From Rhizobium hidalgonense (GTDB lineage Bacteria; Pseudomonadota; Alphaproteobacteria; Rhizobiales; Rhizobiaceae), in assembly GCF_002914525.1 (NCBI RefSeq), contig NZ_LODW01000065.1, positions 1-52,319 of the forward strand: DNA of 52,319 nt. Reading direction: 5' to 3'. Shown in pieces: positions 24,049-35,768 of this stretch. Position 1 is the stretch's first letter, and each line of letters begins with the position of its first letter. The notes below the pieces were generated by a model that was not told where the DNA came from, ran no database searches, and worked only from the letters and a program-made list of their open reading frames with translations. The position numbers and the translations under genes were made by a program.

Positions 24049-25680
24049 ATGATACTGCCGTCCCATGATCGCTACGACGATCTCTATCGCGATTTCTCGT
24101 GGCGGATTCCCGAGGATTTCAATATCGGCCGCGCCGTCAGCGACGACTGGGCGGCGAGGGCGCCGGAGCGCGTCTGCCTCGAACATTTCAGCCCGGACGG
24201 GTATCACCGCACCCTGACCTATCGCGCGCTCGCCGACCAATCCTCGGCCTTTGCCAATGCGCTGGTTTCACTGGAGATCGAACGCGGCGATCGCGTCGCG
24301 CTGTTGCTGCCGCAATCCTTCGAGACGGTGATCGCGCATGTGGCGATCTACAAGACCGGCGCGATCGCGCTGCCGTTGGCGTTACTCTTCGGTGTCGAGG
24401 CGTTGGAATACCGGCTGAAGGCGGCGGGCGTGGCCGCTGTCGTCACCAATGGCTTCGGTCTCGAGCGCATCCGGCAGATCCGCAAGGGTCTGCCGATGCT
24501 GAAGCATGTCGTCAGCATCGATGGGGCGAGTGCCGATGCGGCTGCTTTCGGCGAACTGGTGGACGGCCATTCCTCCGTCTTCGCCGTCGTCAAGACCGGT
24601 CCGGATGATCCGGCGCTGATGATCTTTACTTCGGGCACGACGGGGCCGCCCAAGGGTGCGCTGCATGGCCACCGCGTCCTGCCAGGCCATATTCCCGGCA
24701 TGCAATTTGCCCATGAGGGTTTTCCGAAAGCGGGCGACAAGGTCTGGACGCCGTCCGACTGGGCCTGGGCAGGCGGGCTGCTCAACGCGCTGCTGCCGAG
24801 CCTTCTCCTCGGCGTTCCCGTCGTCTCCTCGCCGGCGCAGAAATTCGACGCAGACATGGCCTATCGGATCATGGCCGAGATGGGGGTGCGCAACGCCTTC
24901 ATTCCGCCGACCGCATTGCGGCTGATGCGATCCGTTGCCGATCCGCGGTCGAAATACGATCTGGTTCTGCGCACCATCGGCTCGGCCGGAGAGGCGCTTG
25001 GCCGCGAGACCTATGAATGGGCGCAGCGCACCCTTGGCCTCACAGTCAATGAATTCTACGGCCAGACGGAGTGCAATTTCGTGCTGTCGTCGAGCGCTGC
25101 CTATGGCGTGACCAAGGCGGGCGCCATCGGGCGGGCGGTGCCGGGGCATCGCGTGGCGATCGTCGATGATGCGGGTGACGAGCTGCCGGCCGGCGAGCCG
25201 GGCCAGATCGCCATCGCCAGTCCCGATCCCGTCATGTTCCTCGGCTATTGGGACGATGCGGCGGCGACGACGCGAAAATTCGCCAAAGGCTGGCTGCTCA
25301 CCGGCGATATCGGCCGACAGGACGAAGACGGTTATGTCACCTTCGAAGGCCGCGACGATGACGTCATCACCTCATCCGGATATCGTATCGGCCCGGCCGA
25401 AATCGAGGATTGCCTGATCGGCCATCCCGCCGTGCAGCTTGCCGCTGCCGTCGGCAAACCGGATGCCGTGCGCACCGAAATCGTCAAAGCCTATATCGTG
25501 TTGTCGCCCGGCCATCACCCAAGCGAGGCGCTGGCGGCTGACATCAGGGAATGGGTGAAGACGCGGCTTTCGATGCACGAATATCCGCGCGAGGTAGAAT
25601 TCATCGATGCCCTGCCGCTGACCACCACCGGCAAGGTGATCCGCCGGCTGCTGCGGGAGAAAGCGGCGGCCGAAGCTTAG
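24049..25680 (+). CDS. AMP-dependent acyl-CoA synthetase
   Basis: A 543-residue member of the adenylate-forming superfamily. The P-loop FTSGTTGPPKG spans residues 193-203; NEFYGQTECNF is the A5 motif; LLTGDIGRQDEDGYV and GRDDDVITSSGYRIGPAEIE are A7-A8; the C-terminal catalytic lysine lies in TTTGKVIRRLLR. It joins a carboxylic acid to CoA through an acyl-AMP. The overall pattern is closest to acetyl- and medium-chain acyl-CoA synthetases; the true substrate is not evident. The ATG at 24049 has only a weak ribosome site; an upstream in-frame extension looks non-coding. Confidence 0.87.
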   Translation: MILPSHDRYDDLYRDFSWRIPEDFNIGRAVSDDWAARAPERVCLEHFSPDGYHRTLTYRALADQSSAFANALVSLEIERGDRVALLLPQSFETVIAHVAIYKTGAIALPLALLFGVEALEYRLKAAGVAAVVTNGFGLERIRQIRKGLPMLKHVVSIDGASADAAAFGELVDGHSSVFAVVKTGPDDPALMIFTSGTTGPPKGALHGHRVLPGHIPGMQFAHEGFPKAGDKVWTPSDWAWAGGLLNALLPSLLLGVPVVSSPAQKFDADMAYRIMAEMGVRNAFIPPTALRLMRSVADPRSKYDLVLRTIGSAGEALGRETYEWAQRTLGLTVNEFYGQTECNFVLSSSAAYGVTKAGAIGRAVPGHRVAIVDDAGDELPAGEPGQIAIASPDPVMFLGYWDDAAATTRKFAKGWLLTGDIGRQDEDGYVTFEGRDDDVITSSGYRIGPAEIEDCLIGHPAVQLAAAVGKPDAVRTEIVKAYIVLSPGHHPSEALAADIREWVKTRLSMHEYPREVEFIDALPLTTTGKVIRRLLREKAAAEA

Positions 25681-25684
25681 CTGT

Positions 25685-26962
25685 TCAGCTCCGGCCGGCC
25701 AGCGACATGATCTTTTCGCGCAGCATCTTCGCCATGTTTCGGGTGCTGCGGTACATGTGGAGCTGGGCTGTGACCTGACGCATGTCGCGGTCGCTGTTCT
25801 GCGTTAGGCCGATCACCAGCGTTCCCATCTCCTCGCGCTCCTGCCAGAAGCGGCTCATGATCGGGTGGTCGGAGACGGCGCAGGAATCGGAGCGGACGAT
25901 GTTGGCGTCGTCGAGATGCCATTCGGTGAGTTCGCTCATCAAGAGCTTACCCGGCGAATAGCGGGCATAATTCTCGTCATAGGCAGTCTTCCAGGTATAG
26001 GCCTCGCCACCCATCATCAGTACGACGATGGCGGCGATCGCCTTGCCGTTGAGGTCGATCGTGTGAATACGCACGGCATCGACGGCGGCAAGATTCGAAA
26101 CCGCCTCGCGGGCGAAGGCCGTATGATAGCGATCGGTGACGAGGGCGCTTCGCCGCTTGCCCTTCCAGCCACCGGCTTCCATCGCCAGGAATTCCTCGAA
26201 GCGGATGTGGATTTCGCGGGGCTGGCGGGCGACGGCATAAACCGCCGTTCCCTGTTCCTCCAGCAGACGCCACTGGCGACGCATCTCGCGCATGTGCGAG
26301 GAAGAGATGGTGCGGCCGAGATAGGCCGGCGCCTCTTCGTCGCTCTGCAGCATCGGGCGCAAATAGGGATTGGTGACGGTGACGGGAAGATTGCGGCTGA
26401 GCGCCACGGCCTTGATCATGCGCACGAAGATACCGTTCAGCCTGAGATCCGGCAGGACCACGATTCCGGGCAGATTGAGGTCGCGAGCCGTCAGTCCCTC
26501 AAAGAGGTTGTCGAGGGTCTCGGCGGCATCCTCGCTGTCAACGAGCGGCGTACCGAGCGGGCCGAAGCTGTTCGACCAGCCGCGGATGATCGACGGGCCG
26601 ACGGCAAAACCCGGTTTGTCGACCGAAAACGGCATCAGAAAGCGCATGCGGCTGCGGCCGGCATTATGGTCGCGGATCAGGGCGAAGTTCACCTGTCGGT
26701 CTTCGAGCCGCGGCATTGCGGGGGCGAGGAAGCGGCCGGAGAAGAAGACGTTCGGCTCCATCGCCCGGTTGGAGAGAAAGTCGAGTTCTTCCTGAAGGTC
26801 ATAGCCGAGCTTGCCGGGATAGAGGCAGAGTTCGCGCCCCGGCCGGCCGATCTCGGCGCGCGCCTCGGCCCGCGGCGCTTCGAAATGCAGCGCGGCGAGA
26901 TCATGCACCATGCGGTTTGCAATGCTGTCGGTGCTTTCGGTCACGGGGGGAATACGCACCAT
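25685..26962 (-). CDS. GNAT-type acetyltransferase, CelD/FemAB-like
   Basis: A 425-residue protein of the BioF2-like/CelD acetyltransferase type. The C-terminal GNAT-like core includes IHIRFEEFLAMEAGGWKGK, FAREAVSNLAAVDAVRIHTI and YSPGKLLMSELTEW. Such proteins are often tied to exopolysaccharide or cell-surface assembly. The gene starts immediately after the stop codon of the upstream flippase gene (TAG then ATG), with GAGAG inside the end of that gene as ribosome site, so the two are translationally linked. Substrate is unknown. Confidence 0.8.
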   Translation of the reverse strand: MVRIPPVTESTDSIANRMVHDLAALHFEAPRAEARAEIGRPGRELCLYPGKLGYDLQEELDFLSNRAMEPNVFFSGRFLAPAMPRLEDRQVNFALIRDHNAGRSRMRFLMPFSVDKPGFAVGPSIIRGWSNSFGPLGTPLVDSEDAAETLDNLFEGLTARDLNLPGIVVLPDLRLNGIFVRMIKAVALSRNLPVTVTNPYLRPMLQSDEEAPAYLGRTISSSHMREMRRQWRLLEEQGTAVYAVARQPREIHIRFEEFLAMEAGGWKGKRRSALVTDRYHTAFAREAVSNLAAVDAVRIHTIDLNGKAIAAIVVLMMGGEAYTWKTAYDENYARYSPGKLLMSELTEWHLDDANIVRSDSCAVSDHPIMSRFWQEREEMGTLVIGLTQNSDRDMRQVTAQLHMYRSTRNMAKMLREKIMSLAGRS

Positions 26963-28378
26963 CTATCGAACTCTCATTTCTGGCGTTGCGGCGGGGGGGC
27001 TGGCAAAGGCGAAAAGGACGATGCCGAGCGTGCGGCGCACGGCAAGATGCAGCAGGATTGCCTCGACCGCCATGGCCGATGCCGTGGCGATCGCGGTTCC
27101 TTCGATGCCGTAATGCGGTATTAAAGCAAGGTTGAGACCGATATTGGCGGTCAGCGCGCCGGCATAGAGCGCGACGCAGAGGTTCTGCTTGCCGGCCATC
27201 ATCAGCAACGTTTCGGCTGGGCCGACCAGTGACTTGGCGAGGATGCCGGCAAGCAGGATCGCCATGACCAGATAACCTGATGTGAAGGCGCCACCGAAGA
27301 GCGAGAGCAGAAGATGGCCGGCGGCAAGCACCAGAAGACCGACGCCGAGTGCCGGCCAGAAGGTCCAGCGGGCGGCGTCGATGGCGGCGCTCGCCAGCTG
27401 TGCATGGTCGCCTTCGGCGATGATCGAGGAAAAGCGCGGGCCGGAGGCTGCCTTGACCGAGAAATTGATGAAATGCACCAGCGCCATGGTTTTGGCGGCG
27501 GCGAAATAGATGGCGACGTCGTGCGGCTCGAGGAAGATGCCGACGACGACGACATCGGAATTGGTCAGCAGGAAGCTCACACCCTCGATCAAAAAAATCG
27601 GGAAGGCGACGCTGAACCAGGCGAGGAAATCGACCTTGCGCGGCCCCTCGTCATAATGCCGGCGAAGGCGATAGAGCGTTGCGGCATACTGGCCGAGCGC
27701 GGTGACGAAGGTCGCGGCGAGTGCTGCCTGCATGGCGGTGACGGCCGTATGTTCGGCGCCGATGGCAATGGCGATCAGCATGAAGAGGATGATCAGGATC
27801 GGTCGGACGATATAGACCGGGCCAAGCGCCATGACCGGCCAGTGGTTCGCCCGCGACGTACCCTCCAGAATGTCGCCAAGCGCGATCATCGGCATCGCGA
27901 GCAGGCCGAGGAAGATCGGGACGAGATAATAGACCTGGATCATATGGCCGAAGAAATGCAGCCCGAGCATGCCGGCGGCGAGTACCGCTGTGCCGGAAAG
28001 CAGCGCGAAGATGCGCGCGGTGCCGGTGAGGCCGCGGATTTCCTCGAAGGCGCCCGCTGCCTTGTATTGCGGCAGGAAGCGGATGATTGCCGTGTGGAAA
28101 CCAAGGCATGAGAGATCGCCGAAGACGACGACCAGCACCCAGACGAAAACGAAGATGCCGTATTCATATTCGCCCATCAGCCGGGCAAGCAAGATCTGCG
28201 AGATGAAGGCAAGGGCTGCACTGAGAATGCGGATCGAAAAGGCCGTCAGCGCCATGCGCTGGGCGGTCGCCTTCTCCCCACGTTCGGTGAGCACGGCCAC
28301 AAGCATGCGCCGCGTGCGGCCGCCGATCGGGCGCAGGCCCGCGGACAGCATTTTTTCCGCTGTTTCTATGACCGCCAT
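26963..28378 (-). CDS. Polysaccharide flippase (Wzx/MATE-like)
   Basis: A protein of about 471 residues with 12-14 hydrophobic helices and the look of the polysaccharide synthase/Wzx family (LARLMGEYEYGIFVFVWVL, GLNLALIPHYGIEGTAIATA). It would flip lipid-linked sugar units across the inner membrane. The start is ATG at 28378 (MAVIETAEKML) or GTG at 28387; neither has a clear ribosome site. It is followed directly by the acetyltransferase gene and lies downstream of secA but is separated from it by a terminator. Confidence 0.82.
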   Translation of the reverse strand: MAVIETAEKMLSAGLRPIGGRTRRMLVAVLTERGEKATAQRMALTAFSIRILSAALAFISQILLARLMGEYEYGIFVFVWVLVVVFGDLSCLGFHTAIIRFLPQYKAAGAFEEIRGLTGTARIFALLSGTAVLAAGMLGLHFFGHMIQVYYLVPIFLGLLAMPMIALGDILEGTSRANHWPVMALGPVYIVRPILIILFMLIAIAIGAEHTAVTAMQAALAATFVTALGQYAATLYRLRRHYDEGPRKVDFLAWFSVAFPIFLIEGVSFLLTNSDVVVVGIFLEPHDVAIYFAAAKTMALVHFINFSVKAASGPRFSSIIAEGDHAQLASAAIDAARWTFWPALGVGLLVLAAGHLLLSLFGGAFTSGYLVMAILLAGILAKSLVGPAETLLMMAGKQNLCVALYAGALTANIGLNLALIPHYGIEGTAIATASAMAVEAILLHLAVRRTLGIVLFAFASPPAATPEMRVR

Positions 28379-28512
28379 GATGAACACGCAAAACTCTGAA
28401 AGTCAGGCAAATCGTGCCCGAAGTCTTGACAGAACAGGGTTAAGAAACGGTTCCGGATCGGACCGGTCGGTCGGCGCTGAAATTGCGGTTTTCCAGCATT
28501 GCCGCGGAAAGA

Positions 28513-28536
28513 AAATGCCGCCCGAAGGCGGCATTT
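28513..28536 (-). terminator. Intrinsic terminator of secA
   Basis: On the minus strand a hairpin AAATGCCGCC-TTCG-GGCGGCATTT is followed by TTCTTT, about 20 bases after the secA stop codon. A tight tetraloop and U-rich tail make it a good intrinsic terminator. Confidence 0.75.
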
Positions 28537-28557
28537 AAACGATCTTTGCGGTTTGCC

Positions 28558-31275
<2,718 letters not shown>

Positions 31276-31521
31276 ATGACTGGTCCTTTCTCAAATATTC
31301 ATCCCCGGCGTTTGTTGTTCGCGGCCCAGCCGAAAATCAGGCGCGCGCCTTAAAACGCCCGGAAACTGTTCTGGACGCGAGGTTGCGTGACAGATAAGAG
31401 GGGGGTCGAATGATGTCAACGGATTTGGCGGATACAGAAAGGCCACAATCCGGTGTTGATGGCTATTTTGGGCCGTTTCAGGCGATGCTGAAACCGTCGA
31501 TGTAACTGTGAAGGGTATTTC

Positions 31522-32403
31522 ATGTTGAGCACCAACAAACTTGCCGTTCTGGCGTTTGCAACTTTTGTTGCGCTCCAGGCCCCGGCCCATGCCGATGACG
31601 CCGTCATCGCCAAGGTCGGCAATCTGGAGATTCACCAGTCGGAACTCGACCTCGCCGTCGCCAATCTCGACCCGCAGCTGGCACAGCTTCCCGATGACCA
31701 GAAGAAGGTCGCTGCCCTTTCCGCCGCCATCGACGTGAAGCTGCTCGCCGCCGACGCTGCGGCCGAGAAGCTCGATCAGACCGACGAATTCAAGAAGCGC
31801 ATGCAGTATCTCACCGACCGCGAGCTGCACAACGCCTACTTCAAGAAGCATGTCGTCGACATCGTGACGCCTGAAGAAGTCAAGGCACGCTACGACAAGG
31901 AAGTCGCCGCCCTGCCGAAGCAGGAGGAAGTCCACGCCCGTCATATCCTCGTCAAGACCGAGGACGAAGCCAAGGACATCATCAAGCAGCTCGATGCCGG
32001 CAAGGATTTCGCCGAGCTTGCCAAGGAAAAGTCGACCGATCCGAACAAGTCGGAAGGCGGCGACCTCGGCTATTTCTCGCGCGGCCGCATGGTCAAGGAA
32101 TTCGAGGACGCAGCCTTTGCGCTTGAAAAGGGCACCTATTCGAAGACGCCCGTCAAGACCGATTTCGGCTATCACGTCATCAAGGTCGAGGATAAGCGCG
32201 ACGCCCCGCCGCCCCCCTTCGAGCAGGTGCAGGATCAGGTTCGTCAGCTCGTCATGCGCGACAAGTATCTCGAGCTTCTGAACAAGGCGAAAGCCTCCGC
32301 CAAGATCGAAATCAGCGACGAGACGCTGCGCAAGGGTTACGACCAGGCCAACAAGCAGCCGGAGCCGGGCAGCGAGCCCGCAGCACCTGCGCCGAAGCAG
32401 TAA
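31522..32403 (+). CDS. Periplasmic parvulin-type peptidyl-prolyl isomerase
   Basis: A 293-residue protein with a Sec signal peptide (MLSTNKLAVLAFATFVALQA, cut after AHA). A SurA-like N-terminal helical part is followed by a parvulin domain near residues 133-235: EVHARHILVKTEDEAKDI, FAELAKEKSTDPNKSEGGDLG and GYHVIKVEDKR. The tail is Pro/Glu/Ala rich. It helps fold secreted proteins in the periplasm, a fitting partner for the divergent secA. AAGGG precedes the ATG. A strong terminator follows. Confidence 0.9.
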   Translation: MLSTNKLAVLAFATFVALQAPAHADDAVIAKVGNLEIHQSELDLAVANLDPQLAQLPDDQKKVAALSAAIDVKLLAADAAAEKLDQTDEFKKRMQYLTDRELHNAYFKKHVVDIVTPEEVKARYDKEVAALPKQEEVHARHILVKTEDEAKDIIKQLDAGKDFAELAKEKSTDPNKSEGGDLGYFSRGRMVKEFEDAAFALEKGTYSKTPVKTDFGYHVIKVEDKRDAPPPPFEQVQDQVRQLVMRDKYLELLNKAKASAKIEISDETLRKGYDQANKQPEPGSEPAAPAPKQ

Positions 32404-32413
32404 TAGTCGCGTC

Positions 32414-32440
32414 AGGGCCCGGTTTTTCCGGGCCCTTTAG
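32414..32440 (+). terminator. Intrinsic terminator after the parvulin gene
   Basis: AGGGCCCGG-TTTTT-CCGGGCCCT, perfect 9-bp arms, followed by TTTAG, 11 bases after the stop codon. Confidence 0.75.
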
Positions 32441-32515
32441 TATCGTTGTTGTTGTTGCATTTCTGAACGGCGCACCGCTGCCGTCGCCTGGAAATGCCCA
32501 TTGGCAGGTTTCATC

Positions 32516-33757
32516 ATGTCCGGTTCCGTCTCTCCGCTCGCCCCGAAATCCTTCGTCTCGATGCCGCCGCTGCGCGGCGTGCGCATGGCAACGGCGTCCG
32601 CCGGCATCAAGTACAAGAACCGCACCGACGTGCTAATGATGGTCTTCGACAAGCCGGCCGCCGTTGCGGGCGTCTTCACGCGCTCGAAGTGCCCGTCGGC
32701 GCCGGTGGATTTCTGCCGTGCCAACCTGCCGCATGGCAGTGCGCGGGCGGTTGTCGTCAATTCCGGCAATGCCAATGCCTTCACCGGCTTGAAGGGCCGC
32801 CATGCGACCGAGCTGACGGCGAAGTCGGCGGCATCTGCTGTCGGCTGCGACGAAAACGAAGTCTACCTGGCCTCGACGGGCGTGATCGGCGAGCCGCTCG
32901 ATGCCACCAAATTCGCCGGCGTCCTGGACCGGATGCAGACCGAAGCCACAGGCGATTTCTGGTTCGAGGCCGCCAAGGCGATCATGACGACCGACACCTA
33001 TCCGAAGGTTTCCACCCGCAGCGCCGAGATCGGCGGCGTAACTGTCACGATCAACGGCATTGCCAAGGGCGCCGGCATGATCGCGCCCGATATGGCGACG
33101 ATGCTTTCCTTCGTCGTCACCGATGCCGATATTGCGCCCGCAGCGCTGCAGGTGCTGCTGTCTGATGGCGTCGGCCCGACCTTCAATTCTATGACCGTCG
33201 ACAGCGACACCTCCACATCCGATACGCTGATGCTGTTTGCAACGGGTGCTGCGGCCGAGGACGGCCAGGCCCGCATCGAACGCGCCGACGATCCCCACCT
33301 TGCCGCCTTCCGGGCCGCCCTCAACGAAGTGCTGAAGGATCTGTCGCTGCAGGTGGTGCGCGACGGCGAAGGCGCCACCAAGATGCTCGAAATCACCGTG
33401 ACGGGTGCCGAGAGCGATGCCGCCGCCAAGCGTATCGGACTGTCGATCGCCAATTCGCCGCTGGTCAAGACGGCAGCCGCCGGCGAGGACGCCAATTGGG
33501 GCCGCATCGTCATGGCCGTCGGCAAATCCGGCGAGATGGCCGACCGCGACCGGCTCGCCATCTGGTTCGGCGACGTCAGGGTCGCCGTCAATGGTGAGCG
33601 CGACCCGGATTATTCCGAGCAGGCCGCTACTGACGTCATGAAAGCGCAGGATATCCCCGTCAAAGTCGATATCGGCCTCGGCACCGGCACCGCAACCGTC
33701 TGGACCTGCGACCTCACCAAGGAATATGTTGCGATCAATGGCGACTATCGGAGCTGA
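32516..33757 (+). CDS. argJ: Glutamate N-acetyltransferase / amino-acid acetyltransferase
   Basis: A 413-residue ArgJ. The self-cleavage and nucleophile site is Thr195 in KGAGMIAPDMATML; other family marks are VNSGNANAFTG (81-91) and ASTGVIGEPL. The precursor cuts itself before Thr195 into alpha and beta chains. It recycles acetyl groups from N-acetylornithine to glutamate in arginine synthesis. The ATG at 32516 follows GGCAGG with 7 nt spacing. The end overlaps the next GNAT gene, suggesting an argJ-GNAT-mutT operon. Confidence 0.95.
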   Translation: MSGSVSPLAPKSFVSMPPLRGVRMATASAGIKYKNRTDVLMMVFDKPAAVAGVFTRSKCPSAPVDFCRANLPHGSARAVVVNSGNANAFTGLKGRHATELTAKSAASAVGCDENEVYLASTGVIGEPLDATKFAGVLDRMQTEATGDFWFEAAKAIMTTDTYPKVSTRSAEIGGVTVTINGIAKGAGMIAPDMATMLSFVVTDADIAPAALQVLLSDGVGPTFNSMTVDSDTSTSDTLMLFATGAAAEDGQARIERADDPHLAAFRAALNEVLKDLSLQVVRDGEGATKMLEITVTGAESDAAAKRIGLSIANSPLVKTAAAGEDANWGRIVMAVGKSGEMADRDRLAIWFGDVRVAVNGERDPDYSEQAATDVMKAQDIPVKVDIGLGTGTATVWTCDLTKEYVAINGDYRS

Positions 33758-34544
33758 TCGTTCATTGGCGCAGGCATCCATTTCTTCACAGAATCTTCCG
33801 CTGGTGCGCAGGCTGGAGGCCGTCGGCTTCCGTGCCTGGCCGGCGGCGTCCGTACAATATGACGGCAGCTGGCAGGTGCGGCTAACGGCCGGCCACCCGT
33901 CCAACCGGCTGAATTCCATCGTGCCGCTCGATCCCTCGGATCATCGCGACGTCGAAATCCGCCTGGAAAAGGCGAGCCGGAAGTTCGAGGCCTATGGCCG
34001 CGCCGCCGTCATCCGCCAGACGCCGCTTGCCTCGCCGGTGCTGATCGAGCTTCTCAGCACGCAGAACTGGACGCGGTTCGACGAGACTGTCGTGATGACC
34101 TGCGACCTCGCCGAAGCCGAGCTGCCGGATACGCTCGACCACCTGCCGACCCATGATGTCGGCCGTTTCGTCGACGCCAACCTTGCCGTCGAACGGGCGC
34201 CCCTGAGCTTGAAGCCGGCGCTTGCCGAAATCATTTCGGCAATCAAGCCGCCGTCTGGCCTGTTCATGATCGAAAATGCTGTCGATGGCCCGTTGGCGAC
34301 GGTGCTTTGTGTCCAGGACAACGACCTTGCCGGCATCATGTCGCTTTCGGTCTGCGAGACGCGGCGGCGCGAGGGGCTCGGCACCGAGATCCTGACATCG
34401 GCGCTGCGCTGGGCGCGCATGCGCAGCGCCCGATCAGCCTGGCTGCAGGTGAAGCTGTCCAACCGTCCGGCCATCGCACTCTATGAACGCCTCGGTTTTC
34501 GCGACGCCTATCATTATTGCTATTGGCAGCAGGAGCCGCGATGA
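33738..34544 (+). CDS. GNAT-family N-acetyltransferase
   Basis: A protein of about 268 residues with the acetyl-CoA-binding motif A in its C-terminal third: ETRRREGLGTEILTSALRWA, then NRPAIALYERLGFRDAYHYC. The N-terminal half is an additional divergent domain. Substrate unknown. The ATG at 33738 overlaps argJ by 20 bases; a TTG at 33765, 11 nt after GGAG, is a credible alternative that avoids the overlap. The stop overlaps the mutT start as ATGA. Confidence 0.85.
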   Translation: MATIGADRSLAQASISSQNLPLVRRLEAVGFRAWPAASVQYDGSWQVRLTAGHPSNRLNSIVPLDPSDHRDVEIRLEKASRKFEAYGRAAVIRQTPLASPVLIELLSTQNWTRFDETVVMTCDLAEAELPDTLDHLPTHDVGRFVDANLAVERAPLSLKPALAEIISAIKPPSGLFMIENAVDGPLATVLCVQDNDLAGIMSLSVCETRRREGLGTEILTSALRWARMRSARSAWLQVKLSNRPAIALYERLGFRDAYHYCYWQQEPR

Positions 34545-34969
34545 GCGAGCCTCTCATACAGTGCAATGGCCGAAAGATATTGCTGGTCGCCGCCTGTGCG
34601 CTGATCGATACCGATGGGCGTATCCTCCTGGCACAGCGTCCCGAGGGAAAGTCGCTGGCCGGGCTCTGGGAATTTCCCGGCGGCAAGGTCGAGTCCGGCG
34701 AGACGCCGGAGGAAACGCTGGTGCGCGAACTCGAGGAAGAGCTCGGCATTACGACCAAGATCGCCTGCCTGGCACCGCTGACCTTCGCCAGCCATTCCTA
34801 CGAGACCTTCCACCTTTTGATGCCGCTTTATATCTGCCGGCGCTATGAGGGCATTCCCCAGGGGCGGGAGGGCCAGGCGCTGAAATGGGTGCGTCCGCAG
34901 GCGCTGCGCGATTATCCGATGCCGCCGGCCGACGAGCCGTTGATCCCGATGCTGCAGGATTTACTTTAA
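34541..34969 (+). CDS. mutT: NUDIX hydrolase, MutT-like
   Basis: A 142-residue protein with a perfect NUDIX box GGKVESGETPEETLVRELEE followed by ELGI. The flanking LAQRPEGKSLAGLWEFPGG is typical of MutT, which hydrolyses 8-oxo-dGTP and so prevents A:T to C:G changes; a (d)CTP pyrophosphatase is the alternative. AGGAG lies 5 nt upstream of the ATG, and the ATGA overlap ties it to the GNAT gene. A palindrome begins inside its stop codon. Confidence 0.88.
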   Translation: MSEPLIQCNGRKILLVAACALIDTDGRILLAQRPEGKSLAGLWEFPGGKVESGETPEETLVRELEEELGITTKIACLAPLTFASHSYETFHLLMPLYICRRYEGIPQGREGQALKWVRPQALRDYPMPPADEPLIPMLQDLL

Positions 34970-35010
34970 AGCGCGTCTCGTTGACCTTGATTCGTGCGAC
35001 GCGCTTTAAA
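34965..35010. repeat. Long palindrome ending the mutT operon
   Basis: TTTAAAGCGCGTC (34965-34977) and GACGCGCTTTAAA (34998-35010) are perfect 13-bp arms around a 20-base loop, followed by TTTTTATTTTATT. The element begins within the mutT stop region. It looks like a dispersed rhizobial repeat that also serves as transcription terminator. Confidence 0.6.
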
Positions 35011-35199
35011 TTTTTATTTTATTGCATGTCGTTATCCTGAAACCGCGGCACACTTCCAGGCGACATGCATTAGCGTTACCTGATTATTATCGCGCCGCGC
35101 CGTTTTCGGCTGTGGATATTAATGGATCGTTTAACACCTTCTGCCAAAGATCGACCTCAATCAAGCATCTGGCGTGCGTGTATTAAAAGGCTTGACGTC

Positions 35200-35517
35200 A
35201 TGGACGATGATTTCTGGAAAGCTGTCCGGGAAAAGGAACGGGTTTCGTCTGCCTCGCGCAGGACGGGTGCGCTCAATATCGCCCTTCTGTTCGGCACGGC
35301 GGTGGTCGCTCTAACGCTTATCCTGACGCCGATGCTTGCGGATTCCTCGAAGAAGAGTGTCTTTGCCAGCGCGCCGGCGGAATTCGATACGATGACGACG
35401 GGATCTATTCCAAAGAGCGAAAGCGGCAAGCGTTATACGATCCGCCGCAGCGTTCTCCAGGAAACGCCCGGCTCGGTCTGCGTCGTTCAGGGCTATGGCG
35501 TCGGCGCCGGTTGCTGA
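35200..35517 (+). CDS. Hypothetical single-pass membrane protein
   Basis: A 105-residue protein: a charged N-terminus MDDDFWKAVREKERVSSASR, one membrane helix at about 29-48 (ALLFGTAVVALTLILTP), and a polar C-terminal domain with two cysteines (GSVCVVQGYGVGAGC). The ATG at 35200 follows AAAAGG; a longer frame starts at 35122. It sits just upstream of a Flp pilin gene and may be linked to it, though this is only positional. Family not recognised. Confidence 0.65.
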   Translation: MDDDFWKAVREKERVSSASRRTGALNIALLFGTAVVALTLILTPMLADSSKKSVFASAPAEFDTMTTGSIPKSESGKRYTIRRSVLQETPGSVCVVQGYGVGAGC

Positions 35518-35585
35518 AACATGCCGGCCATCGCCTGATGGTCATGGAATGGTCGTTTGCTGTTACGCGCTAAGGGTTGGGGATA

Positions 35586-35753
35586 ATGCGTATTTTGAAA
35601 GCATTTCTTGCAGATAACAGAGGTGCGACGGCCATAGAATACGGTCTCATCGCCGCCCTCATCGGTGGCGCAATCGTCTCCGCTCTCGGAATTTTCACCG
35701 GTAGCCTGCAGGGGATTTTTAACGTGATCGGCAACAATCTGCCTGCAAATTAA
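35586..35753 (+). CDS. Flp-family type IVb pilin
   Basis: A 55-residue protein: MRILKAFLADNRGATAIEYG followed by a hydrophobic stretch (LIAALIGGAIVSALGIF) and NVIGNNLPAN. This is the Flp/PilA layout: a short basic leader, prepilin peptidase cleavage after the Gly of RGATAIEYG, and the conserved Glu-Tyr pair of the mature N-terminus. Flp pilins build the Tad adhesive pili. No other tad/cpa gene lies in the window, so this is a solitary copy. A G-rich stretch precedes the ATG. Confidence 0.88.
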   Translation: MRILKAFLADNRGATAIEYGLIAALIGGAIVSALGIFTGSLQGIFNVIGNNLPAN

Positions 35754-35768
35754 AGCAGCAACCGGCCG

